From NCBI RefSeq assembly GCF_900110855.1, contig NZ_FOFA01000002.1, positions 1 to 64,000 on the forward strand: a stretch of 64,000 bases of DNA. The letters are read 5' to 3'. The translations under genes were made by a program, and so were the position numbers. The notes below the pieces were generated by a model, which was given only the letters and a program-made list of their open reading frames with translations, did no database searches and was not told the origin of the DNA. This DNA is from Microlunatus flavus. GTDB taxonomy: Bacteria > Actinomycetota > Actinomycetes > Propionibacteriales > Propionibacteriaceae. Positions 56,634 through 64,000 of the stretch are shown piece by piece (the stretch's first letter is position 1; every line of letters begins with the position of its first letter).

Positions 56634-58031
56634 GTGAGCGACGCACCAAGGCTGCTGGAGAGCACCCGCCGAGCCCTCGACCACCGCCTCGCCCGGGCCC
56701 AGGCGGAGGGACGGGCGCCGAGCCTGGCCGCCGGCCTGGTCCGCGACGGTTCCCTCGTCTGGACCGGGGCCGCCGGTTCCGTCGACGGGGCCCCGCCGAC
56801 CCCGGACACGCAGTACCGGATCGGCTCGATCACCAAGACGTTCGTCGCGGTCCTGGTCCTGAGGCTGCGCGACGAGGGCCTGCTCGACCTCGACGACGCG
56901 CTGGAGACGCACCTGCCCGGCACGACGGTCGGCGACCGCACCGTGCTGCAGCTGCTCAGCCACACCGCCGGCATCGCCTCGGAGACCCCGACGCCGTGGT
57001 GGGAGCGCACCGACGGCGCGCTGCGGCCGCAGGTCGCCGACGTGCTCGGGCCCGAGCCGCGCATCCTGCGCCGAGGCCGGCACTTCCACTACTCCAACCC
57101 CGGCTTCGCGCTCCTCGGGGCGCTGGTCGCGCGGCGCCGTGGCCGGTCCTTCGGCGAGGTGCTCGCCGCGGAGGTCCTCGAGCCGCTCGGGCTGCGGCGG
57201 ACCACGCTCATGCCGGCCGCGCCGCACGCGCAGGGCTTCGCCGTGCACCCGTGGGCGGACCTGCTGCTGCCCGAACCCGCCCACGACTCGGGCTGGATGG
57301 CCCCGGCGGGGCAGCTCTGGTCGACCGTCGAGGACCTCTCGCGCTTCGCCTCGTTCCTCCTCGACGGCGACGACCGCGTGCTGCCGCTCGACTCGCTGCG
57401 GGAGATGCGCGAGCCCGTCGCCGGCACGGAGGCGGAGTCCGGCGGTTACGGGCTCGGGATGCAGGCGTCGGGCGGGCCCCACCCGCTGGTGGGCCACGGC
57501 GGCTCGATGCCCGGCTTCCTCGCCGGGCTCGACCTCGCGGTCGACGACGGGCTCGCCTTCGTGGCGTTCGCGAACGTCACGGCGGGTCCCGACCTCGGCG
57601 GGCTCATCGAGGACCTGGCCGAGGTGGTGCGGACGGCCGAGCCGCGCTTCCCGCAGGCCTGGAAGCCGCTCCCCGAGGCGGATCCGGAGCTCCTCGCGCT
57701 GACCGGGCCCTGGTACTGGGGCGCGACGCCGTACGCCGTCAAGCTGCAGGCCGACCGGCACCTCGAGCTCGTGACCCTCGCCGCGCGCGGACGGGAGTCG
57801 CGCTTCGGGCCCGAGGGGGAGGGGACCTGGACCGGGCTGGACGGCTACTACCGCGGCGAGACGTTGACGGTGGTCCGCGACGCGGCGGGCGCCGTGACCC
57901 ACCTCGACCTCGGCTCGTTCGTGCTCACCCGCGCGCCATATGCCCCGACCGGCGTGGTTCCGGGTGGGGTCGACCCCGCGGGCTGGACGGGCGACCCCGA
58001 GGGGACCCCCGATCCCCCCGCCGAGCGGTAG
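56634..58031 (+). CDS. Serine hydrolase, beta-lactamase/D-Ala-D-Ala peptidase family
   Basis: A 465-residue penicillin-binding-like hydrolase (class C beta-lactamase/esterase family). It has S65-I-T-K68 (SxxK), the catalytic tyrosine HYSNPGFALLG (YSN), and GHGGSMPG as the KTG-equivalent (HGG). A C-terminal domain of about 120 residues follows. Function could be esterase, D-aminopeptidase or cell-wall related; no signal peptide is seen, so it appears cytoplasmic. Its TAG stop lies inside palindrome copy C. GTG start. Confidence 0.87.
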   Translation: MSDAPRLLESTRRALDHRLARAQAEGRAPSLAAGLVRDGSLVWTGAAGSVDGAPPTPDTQYRIGSITKTFVAVLVLRLRDEGLLDLDDALETHLPGTTVGDRTVLQLLSHTAGIASETPTPWWERTDGALRPQVADVLGPEPRILRRGRHFHYSNPGFALLGALVARRRGRSFGEVLAAEVLEPLGLRRTTLMPAAPHAQGFAVHPWADLLLPEPAHDSGWMAPAGQLWSTVEDLSRFASFLLDGDDRVLPLDSLREMREPVAGTEAESGGYGLGMQASGGPHPLVGHGGSMPGFLAGLDLAVDDGLAFVAFANVTAGPDLGGLIEDLAEVVRTAEPRFPQAWKPLPEADPELLALTGPWYWGATPYAVKLQADRHLELVTLAARGRESRFGPEGEGTWTGLDGYYRGETLTVVRDAAGAVTHLDLGSFVLTRAPYAPTGVVPGGVDPAGWTGDPEGTPDPPAER

Positions 58032-58078
58032 GTTGCCGCGCCCGAATCGCCCTCCGGAGCGCCGCAACCTACCGCTCG
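58022..58078. repeat. Intergenic palindrome family 1, copy C
   Basis: Perfect 15-bp arms CGAGCGGTAGGTTGC (58022-58036) and GCAACCTACCGCTCG (58064-58078) around a 27-bp loop. The arm's TAG supplies the stop codon of the serine hydrolase gene (58029-58031), so the last codons of that protein come from the repeat. Confidence 0.9.
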
Positions 58079-58112
58079 ACCGGACGTCGGCGTGGTCGCT
58101 GAGCGCCGGGGG

Positions 58113-58472
58113 TCAGTCGTCGGCGGGCAGCTGCGGCTGGGTGGTCGAGGCAAGCACGCGGCGGGCGCGGCGCCCGAGGTCGCTGAGGTCGACGCGACCG
58201 GCGTCGGCGGCCGCGGCCAGCCGGGCGGCGAGGTCGAGGGCCTCGTCGAGCACCGGGACGTCGGCCGCCGCCTCCTCGCCCATGTCGCGCAGGATCGTCA
58301 CCTCGGTGCGGGAGGCGACGATCGGCTCGGGGACGCCCTCGATCCACACCCGCGTACGCCGGCCCTCACCACGCTGGTCGCCGACCAGACGTTCCAGGGC
58401 GAACACCTTGTCCGAGCGCACGTACTTCCCGAACCCCAGGGCGATCATGCGCGCTTCCGGCATGCCGATCAT
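58113..58472 (-). CDS. RemA/DUF370-like small protein
   Basis: A 119-residue protein. Residues 9-60 read MIALGFGKYVRSDKVFALE, then GRRTRVWIEGVPEPIVASRT and VTILRDMG, a layout similar to RemA/DUF370 regulators (IGFG...GRRTR...VI). The rest is an Ala/Leu-rich helical tail. RemA of Bacillus binds DNA; no function is shown here. An in-frame ATG at residue 9 (58448) may be the real start. Two repeat elements surround the gene. Confidence 0.55.
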   Translation of the reverse strand: MIGMPEARMIALGFGKYVRSDKVFALERLVGDQRGEGRRTRVWIEGVPEPIVASRTEVTILRDMGEEAAADVPVLDEALDLAARLAAAADAGRVDLSDLGRRARRVLASTTQPQLPADD

Positions 58473-58529
58473 GATCGCAGGCCTGAGCGCGCTCCGTCAG
58501 CAAGCAGGCGACCGAAGCCGGATCTCGCG

Positions 58530-58650
58530 CCTCCGCCTGGACGACCGAGCGGTGACGACACGCTTTTCGTCGTCACCGGGAGGGAGGAAGGCGGAGGGTC
58601 GGAGCGGGATCCGCGTCCGAGCGGAGCGAGGACAGAAAATGCGGAGCGAG
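58530..58650 (-). repeat. Dispersed structured element, copy Y
   Basis: Outer stem CCTCCGCC/GGCGGAGG (58530-58537, 58590-58597) and inner stem GGTGACGAC/GTCGTCACC (58551-58559, 58569-58577), with conserved CTGGACGACC and GGGAGGAA and a tail with two copies of GCGGAGCGAGGACAGAA. Stem bases differ from copy X yet pairing is kept. Read on the minus strand it is directly 3' of the SDR gene. Confidence 0.75.
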
Positions 58651-58658
58651 GACAGAAG

Positions 58659-59468
58659 TCACGGGTGGCGGAACGTCACCGTGCAGCCTCCGTCCACCGG
58701 GACGATCGCGCCGGTCATGAACGACGACTCGTCGCTGGCCAGGAAGACGGCGACGGTCGCGATCTCCTCCGCGTGCGCCTGGCGCCCGATGGGTTGCAGC
58801 GCCGCGGCGGCGTCGCGCCGGGCGTTGGCGGCGGCGGCACCCTCGGGCCCGAGGCTGGCGCGGTAGCCGCCCATGTCGGTGTCGATGTAGCCGGGCAGGA
58901 TCGCGTTCACGCGGACGCCCAGCGGGGAGTAGTCGACGGCGAGCTGGCGCGTCAGGTTCACGACGCCGCCCTTGGTCGCGCAGTAGGCGGGCGCCCCCGG
59001 CGCGCCGACGATGCCGTACGTCGAGGCGATGTTGATCACCCGGCCGCGACCGGAGGCGAGCAGGTGCGGCATCGCCGCCCGCACGCACAGGAACGGTCCG
59101 GTGAGGTTCACCGCGACGCAACGCAGCCAGGTCTCCACGTCGAGCTCGTGCGCCGGGCCGGAACCGCCCGAGATACCCGCGTCGTTGACGAGGACGTCGA
59201 GCGACCCGTACGCCTCGACCGTCGCCGCCACGGCGGCGTCGACCTGGGCGGGGTCGGCCACGTCGCAGGTGACGGCGAGCGCCTGCCCGCCCGCCGCCTC
59301 GATCTCGCCGACCGTCCGCGCGCCGTCCTGGACGTCGGCGACGACGACGCGCGCGCCCTCCGCGGCCATGCCCCGCGCGATGGCCGCGCCGATGCCGCCG
59401 GCCGCGCCGGTGACGAGCGCGACCCGCCCCTCGAGCCGGGTGCTGGTCCCGGTGGTCACGGCGCTCAT
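58659..59468 (-). CDS. Short-chain dehydrogenase/reductase
   Basis: A 269-residue classical SDR with TGAAGGIGAAIARGMA (cofactor), NDAGISGG, catalytic Ser in INIASTYG, and YCATKGGVVNLTRQLA (Tyr and Lys). Ends with the VDGGCTVTF tail. Last gene of the peptide operon, with ATGA overlap at its start (59468). The substrate is unknown; it may reduce or oxidise a product of the peptidases or a sugar-like compound. Followed by structured element Y. Confidence 0.88.
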   Translation of the reverse strand: MSAVTTGTSTRLEGRVALVTGAAGGIGAAIARGMAAEGARVVVADVQDGARTVGEIEAAGGQALAVTCDVADPAQVDAAVAATVEAYGSLDVLVNDAGISGGSGPAHELDVETWLRCVAVNLTGPFLCVRAAMPHLLASGRGRVINIASTYGIVGAPGAPAYCATKGGVVNLTRQLAVDYSPLGVRVNAILPGYIDTDMGGYRASLGPEGAAAANARRDAAAALQPIGRQAHAEEIATVAVFLASDESSFMTGAIVPVDGGCTVTFRHP

Positions 59469-60289
59469 TCGACGATCGCCCGGGTCAGCAGGACCGTGGT
59501 GATGAACGTCCGGAAGAGCCGGATCGGGTCGTCGTCGCTCATCGTCACCGTGCGGGCGTCCACGCGCTGGACGCCGTTGATCCACGTCGCCATCTCGGCC
59601 ATGTCGCCGGTCAGGAACAGCACCTCGAGCGTCGCCGGCAGCGTGATCTGCGGCAGCGCCGCCGAACCCACCCCCTCCATCGCCCGGCGGGCCGCGTCCT
59701 CGATGAGGGCCTTGGCCTCCTCCGGGTGCAGCGACTCGGCGGCGAAGCGGCTCACCGAGTGCTTGACCACCGCGGGGACGATCGCGGGGCTGATCCGCGC
59801 GGCCTCCTCCGCCGTGGTGTCGTCGCCGGTCACGAGCACGACCGGCACGCCGTGGCCGAGCGCGACGAGCATGTTGATGCCCGACTCGCCGACCTCGATG
59901 CCGTTGAGCCGGACGCGGGCGATGGCGCGCGGGTTGTAGGTGTGCGACAGCGTCGACGCCTCGCTGGCCATCGAGCCGTGGTAGCTGACGAAGAACACGG
60001 CGTCGAACGAGGGGTCGAGGCCCTGCATCATGTACATCGGCTTGTGCCGGCCGGACAGGTAGCGCGCCCGCCCGTGCAGGGCGTCGGGCCGCAGGTTCTG
60101 CATCGTCGAGTGCGAGTCGTTGACGAGCACCTCGGTCGCACCGCCGGCCATCGCGCCGTCGATGGCGGCGTTGACCTCGTCCTGCAGCAGGCCCCGGTAG
60201 TACTGGTACTCCGGCTGGGGCGCCAGGCACTGGCTCCAGTCGACGACACCGGCGGTGCCCTCCATGTCGGAGGACAGGAAGACCTTCAC
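59465..60289 (-). CDS. M55 family D-aminopeptidase (DppA-like)
   Basis: A 274-residue zinc peptidase of the DppA family, which cuts D-amino-acid peptides such as D-Ala-D-Ala. Signature VFLSSDMEGTAGVVDWSQC at the start (metal Asp/Glu), NDSHSTMQNL with metal His, VSYHGSMASEASTLSHTY, and GDDTTAEEA. GTG 60289 overlaps the preceding stop as GTGA. The dipeptide ABC importer genes upstream suggest that peptides are imported and then cleaved here. Confidence 0.92.
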   Translation of the reverse strand: MKVFLSSDMEGTAGVVDWSQCLAPQPEYQYYRGLLQDEVNAAIDGAMAGGATEVLVNDSHSTMQNLRPDALHGRARYLSGRHKPMYMMQGLDPSFDAVFFVSYHGSMASEASTLSHTYNPRAIARVRLNGIEVGESGINMLVALGHGVPVVLVTGDDTTAEEAARISPAIVPAVVKHSVSRFAAESLHPEEAKALIEDAARRAMEGVGSAALPQITLPATLEVLFLTGDMAEMATWINGVQRVDARTVTMSDDDPIRLFRTFITTVLLTRAIVE

Positions 60290-61238
60290 AGCACGCTCCT
60301 CTTGCGGATCTCGGGTTGGTCGTGGTCGGGCGTCATCAGCGCGTAGGTGGCGTCGGCGGAACCCGCCGCCCCGCCGTGGCGCCCGTCGGGGGTGAGGGCC
60401 AGCACGCGCAGCTCGGAGCGGAACGTGTCCGGCAGGGTCGCGGCGTCGGCGAGCGCCTCGCGGCAGGCCTGCTCGACGTCCTCGCCGCGGCGCAGGGCCT
60501 CGACGACCGTACGGGCGGTGCCGGCCCGCATGCTCAGCTCGCCGCGGCCGGTGCAGGCCGCGCCGCCGCCGCGGACGTCGGCCCAGGTGCCGGCCCCGGG
60601 CAGCGGGGTGTCGCCGAGCCGACCCGGGTACTTCCAGGGGTAGCCGCTGGTGGAGACGCCGACGACGAGCTCGCCGGAGGCGTCGAGCGCGAGCACGTTG
60701 ATCGTGCCCCAGGGCCCGTCGTGCGGGGCGAAGCGGCGCACCAGGTCGAGCGCGGCCTGCCGGTACGCCCGGTCGCCCTCGCTGCCCTCGGCCCGCTCGC
60801 CCTCGACGTTCGAGCCCGCCTCGGCCTCGCCGAGCGCCTCGGCGAACATCCGCCGCGACTCCTCGGTCGTCAGGTCGGCGGTGGCGAAGCCGCACTCGGC
60901 GGCGAACGTCGCCGCGCCCTCGCCCACGAGCAGGCAGTGCTGCGGGAGGCGCTCCATGACCGCGCGGGCCACGGAGATCGGGTTCGGGTAGCCCTGCAGC
61001 GCGCCGACCGCGCCGAAGGCCCGGCTCGAGCCGACCATGACCGACGCGTCGAGCTCGACGACGCCGCGGGCGTTCGGGAGGCCGGACGTGCCCACGTAGT
61101 GGTCGGCGAGGTTGTCCTCGCAGACCCGCAGCGCCGCCTCGACGGCGTCGAGGGCGGAGCCGCCGGAGCGCAGCACCGCTGCCGCCGCGGGCAGCCCGAT
61201 CTCGCTGCGCTCCGAGCCGATGACGGTGGGGGTGACGC

Positions 61239-61242
<4 letters not shown>
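60286..61242 (-). CDS. Ntn hydrolase, isoaspartyl peptidase/asparaginase-like
   Basis: A 318-residue Ntn-type hydrolase of the L-asparaginase-2/glycosylasparaginase family. The nucleophile Thr sits in PWGTINVLALDASGELVVGV, where the precursor would self-cleave before Thr, followed by STSGYPWKYPGRLGDTPLPG, typical of the family (substrate loop and autocatalytic region). The C-terminal GAACTGRGELSMRAGTARTV matches glycosylasparaginases. It may degrade isoaspartyl or beta-aspartyl peptides. Starts at GTG 61242 overlapping the ATPase stop, in an operon with peptide importers. Confidence 0.85.
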
Positions 61243-62158
<916 letters not shown>

Positions 62159-62162
<4 letters not shown>

Positions 62163-63232
62163 CGGAGCACTCCTTCCAGGGCGGCTTCCCCGACCGCGCC
62201 CGGCCACCGCTCCGGTTCGTGCGCCCGCCAGCAGGCGCTGGCGTGGGGACCGCCCAGCGACGCCAGCGGCGGCCGCTCGGTGCGGCACCGGTCGACCACG
62301 GCCGGGCAGCGCGGCGCGAACGCGCAGCCCTCGATCGGCTGGAGCAGGTCAGGCGGCGCCCCGGGGATCGTCAGCAGCCGGTGGACCGGTGCGTCGGGGT
62401 CGGGCACGGAGCGCAGCAGGGCCGCCGTGTACGGGTGGCGCGGCGCCGACAGGAGCACCTCGGTCAGGCCCTCCTCGACGACGCGGCCGCCGTACATGAC
62501 GTCGAGCTCGGAGCAGGTGCTGCTCACCACGGCGAGGTCGTGCGTCACGAGCACGAGGCCGACCCCGTCGTCGCGTCGCAGCCGCCCGAGCACGTCGAGC
62601 ACCTGCTTCTGGATCGTCACGTCGAGCGCCGTGGTCGGCTCGTCGGCCAGGATCAGCCCGGGCTCCGCCGACAGCGCGATGGCGATGCAGACGCGCTGCC
62701 GCATCCCGCCCGACAGCTCGTGGGGGAAGGCGCGGTAGCGCTGCTCGGGGTCGCGGATCCCGACCTGCACGAGCAGGTCGAGCGCCCGCGCCCGGGCGGC
62801 CGACCGGCTCATGCCGAGCCGCTGCCGGGGCACCTCGGCGACCTGGTCGCCGATGCGCATCGTGGGGTTCAGCGCGGTGAGGGCGTCCTGGAAGATCATC
62901 GCCATCGCCGACGAGATGTGCTCGCGCCGCTGCGCCGGCCGCATGCCGGTCACGTCGGTGCCGGCGACCACGACGCTGCCGCCGGTGATCACGGCCGGCG
63001 ACGGCAGCAGGTCCATCGCCGCGCGCAGGGTCAGGCTCTTGCCCGAGCCCGACTCGCCGACCAGGCCGAGCGCCTGGCCCGCGTACGCGGTCAGCGAGAC
63101 CCCGCGCACGGCGTGCAGCCGGCCGTGCGGCAGCGGGATCTCCACGTCGACGTCGTGCAGCTCGAGCAGCGGCGTCCCCGTGACCGGGGTGCTGCGGGGC
63201 TGCCGCAGCGGACCGTCCACCAGGGTGCTCAT
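62159..63232 (-). CDS. Dipeptide ABC transporter ATP-binding protein (DppD/OppD)
   Basis: A 357-residue ATPase with Walker A VGESGSGKSL, Q-loop FQDALTALNPTM, signature LSGGMRQRVCIAIALS, Walker B ILADEPTTALD and the OppD-type Cys-rich end (CAFAPRCP...CRTERP...CW), which can bind an iron-sulphur cluster in this family. It pairs with the OppF-like protein. Both start and stop overlap neighbours by 4 nt. Confidence 0.93.
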
Positions 63233-64000
63233 CGGCGCCCGCTGCGCTGGACCACGCCGTCGGCGACGAGCGCGAGGGCCAGGCCGGTGACGACGACCGC
63301 GAGGCCGGGCACCGCGGTCAGGTACCACTTGGTGAACACGAAGTTCTGCCCCTCGGAGATCATCGAGCCCCAGTCGGGGGTGGGTGGCGGCACGCCGAGG
63401 CCGAGGTAGCCCAGCGTGACGATGGCGAGGATCGAGAGCACGACGTCGCTCATCGCGAAGACGAAGGCCTGCAGCAGCACGTTCGGCAGCAGGTGGCGCA
63501 GCAGGATCCGCCAGGTCGGCAGCCCGCTCGCCCGCGCCGCGAGCGCGTACTCCTGCTCCTTGGCGACGAGCACCTCGCCGCGCACGATGCGGGCGTACGC
63601 GACCCAGCCGACGAGCGTGATGGCGATGTAGATGCTCGCCGTGCCCTGACCGAGCGCGAAGACCAGGGCGATGATCAGCACGAACGACGGGAAGGCGACG
63701 ACCATGTCGACCACGCGCATGAGCACGAGGTCGAACCAGCCGCCGAACCACCCGGCCAGCAGCCCCAGCGTCGTTCCGATGATGAAGGGGAACAGCACCG
63801 CCAGAGCGCCGACGCGCAGGTCGACGCGGGCGGCGTAGAGCAGCCGGGTGAAGACGTCGCGCCCGAGCTGGTCGGTGCCGAGCAGGTGCCCGTTGCCGGG
63901 CGGCTGCAGCGACGCGGTCAGGTCCTGCGCCACCGGGTCCCACGGGCTCAGCACGGGCGCGAGCACACCGGCCAGCACGATCACGACCAGCAGCGACAGC
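63229..64000 (-). CDS. Dipeptide ABC transporter permease (DppC), 5' end outside window
   Basis: At least 257 residues of a membrane permease of the DppC/OppC type. LLGTDQLGRDVFTRLLYA and the coupling-loop motif EYALAARASGLPTWRILLRH (EAA loop) are clear, and the C-terminus has WGSMISEGQNF. The frame continues open to the window edge with LSLLVVIV before the first possible start, so the gene begins beyond it. Forms the channel with a DppB-type partner probably encoded upstream. Stop overlaps the next start as ATGA. Confidence 0.9.
   Translation of the reverse strand, partial: LSLLVVIVLAGVLAPVLSPWDPVAQDLTASLQPPGNGHLLGTDQLGRDVFTRLLYAARVDLRVGALAVLFPFIIGTTLGLLAGWFGGWFDLVLMRVVDMVVAFPSFVLIIALVFALGQGTASIYIAITLVGWVAYARIVRGEVLVAKEQEYALAARASGLPTWRILLRHLLPNVLLQAFVFAMSDVVLSILAIVTLGYLGLGVPPPTPDWGSMISEGQNFVFTKWYLTAVPGLAVVVTGLALALVADGVVQRSGRR

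Noticed and set aside
54987-58067. Open frame of 1026 codons on the minus strand
   Set aside because: Antisense shadow of the histidine kinase, regulator and serine hydrolase genes.

Overview
The window is very GC-rich DNA with dense genes, many GTG starts and many 4-nt stop/start overlaps. It comes from a high-GC actinobacterium. The order Propionibacteriales (Nocardioidaceae or Propionibacteriaceae) is my best guess from gene style: IdeR-type iron box, F420/PPOX-type protein, leaderless TAnnnT promoters, lysine epsilon-aminotransferase. I saw no rRNA, tRNA or CRISPR array. The left edge cuts an IS30-family transposase gene and the right edge cuts a dipeptide-ABC permease gene.

Layout. 1-1.4 kb: IS30 fragment, short tandem repeats, siderophore-interacting protein under a probable iron box. 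1.4-12.6 kb: frameshifted SnoaL-like gene, M20 amidohydrolase, then a nucleoside block (BMP-family lipoprotein, ABC ATPase, two permeases, cytidine deaminase, adenosine deaminase), a second M20 peptidase and a DinB protein. 12.7-19 kb: metG, PhyH-like dioxygenase, PPOX protein, large LuxR/AAA regulator. 19-27.5 kb: oxidoreductases, two MFS exporters, small secreted and hypothetical genes, a uridine-kinase-like gene. 27.6-32.5 kb: deoC with two aldehyde dehydrogenase genes, then lat. 32.6-38.5 kb: a divergent locus with a NarL-type two-component system on one side and ABC transporter - tiny Arg/Ser-repeat peptide - Ser/Thr kinase on the other. 38.6-47.8 kb: secreted protein, phosphosugar mutase, purine nucleoside phosphorylase, SDR, gamma-glutamylcyclotransferase-like protein, LpdA-like flavoprotein, small proteins, HAD and Sir2. 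48-52.7 kb: membrane protein, biotin-dependent carboxylase alpha subunit, DinB, VOC and a hypothetical. 52.7-58.5 kb: DctA-type transporter divergent from a CitA/CitB-type two-component pair, serine hydrolase, RemA-like protein. 58.6-64 kb: a tightly overlapping operon of dipeptide ABC genes, Ntn hydrolase, M55 D-aminopeptidase and SDR.

How the genes work together. The main theme is nucleoside uptake and breakdown: import (BMP/ABC), deamination (cdd, add), phosphorolysis (PNP), pentose-phosphate mutation (perhaps the phosphosugar mutase), DeoC cleavage and aldehyde oxidation. Several neighbours match the order around the Mycobacterium tuberculosis cdd-add-deoD-pmmB-lpdA region, so this part looks ancestral with insertions. 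A second theme is peptide scavenging at the right end.

Most unusual items: (1) the translationally coupled ABC transporter / 34-residue RS-repeat peptide / kinase cassette opposite a two-component system; (2) two copies of a roughly 120-bp element whose stems differ but stay paired, suggesting a structured RNA or mobile palindrome; (3) three copies of another intergenic palindrome, one of which supplies a gene's stop codon; (4) short repeat arrays that enter coding sequence or sit where a kinase start codon should be.
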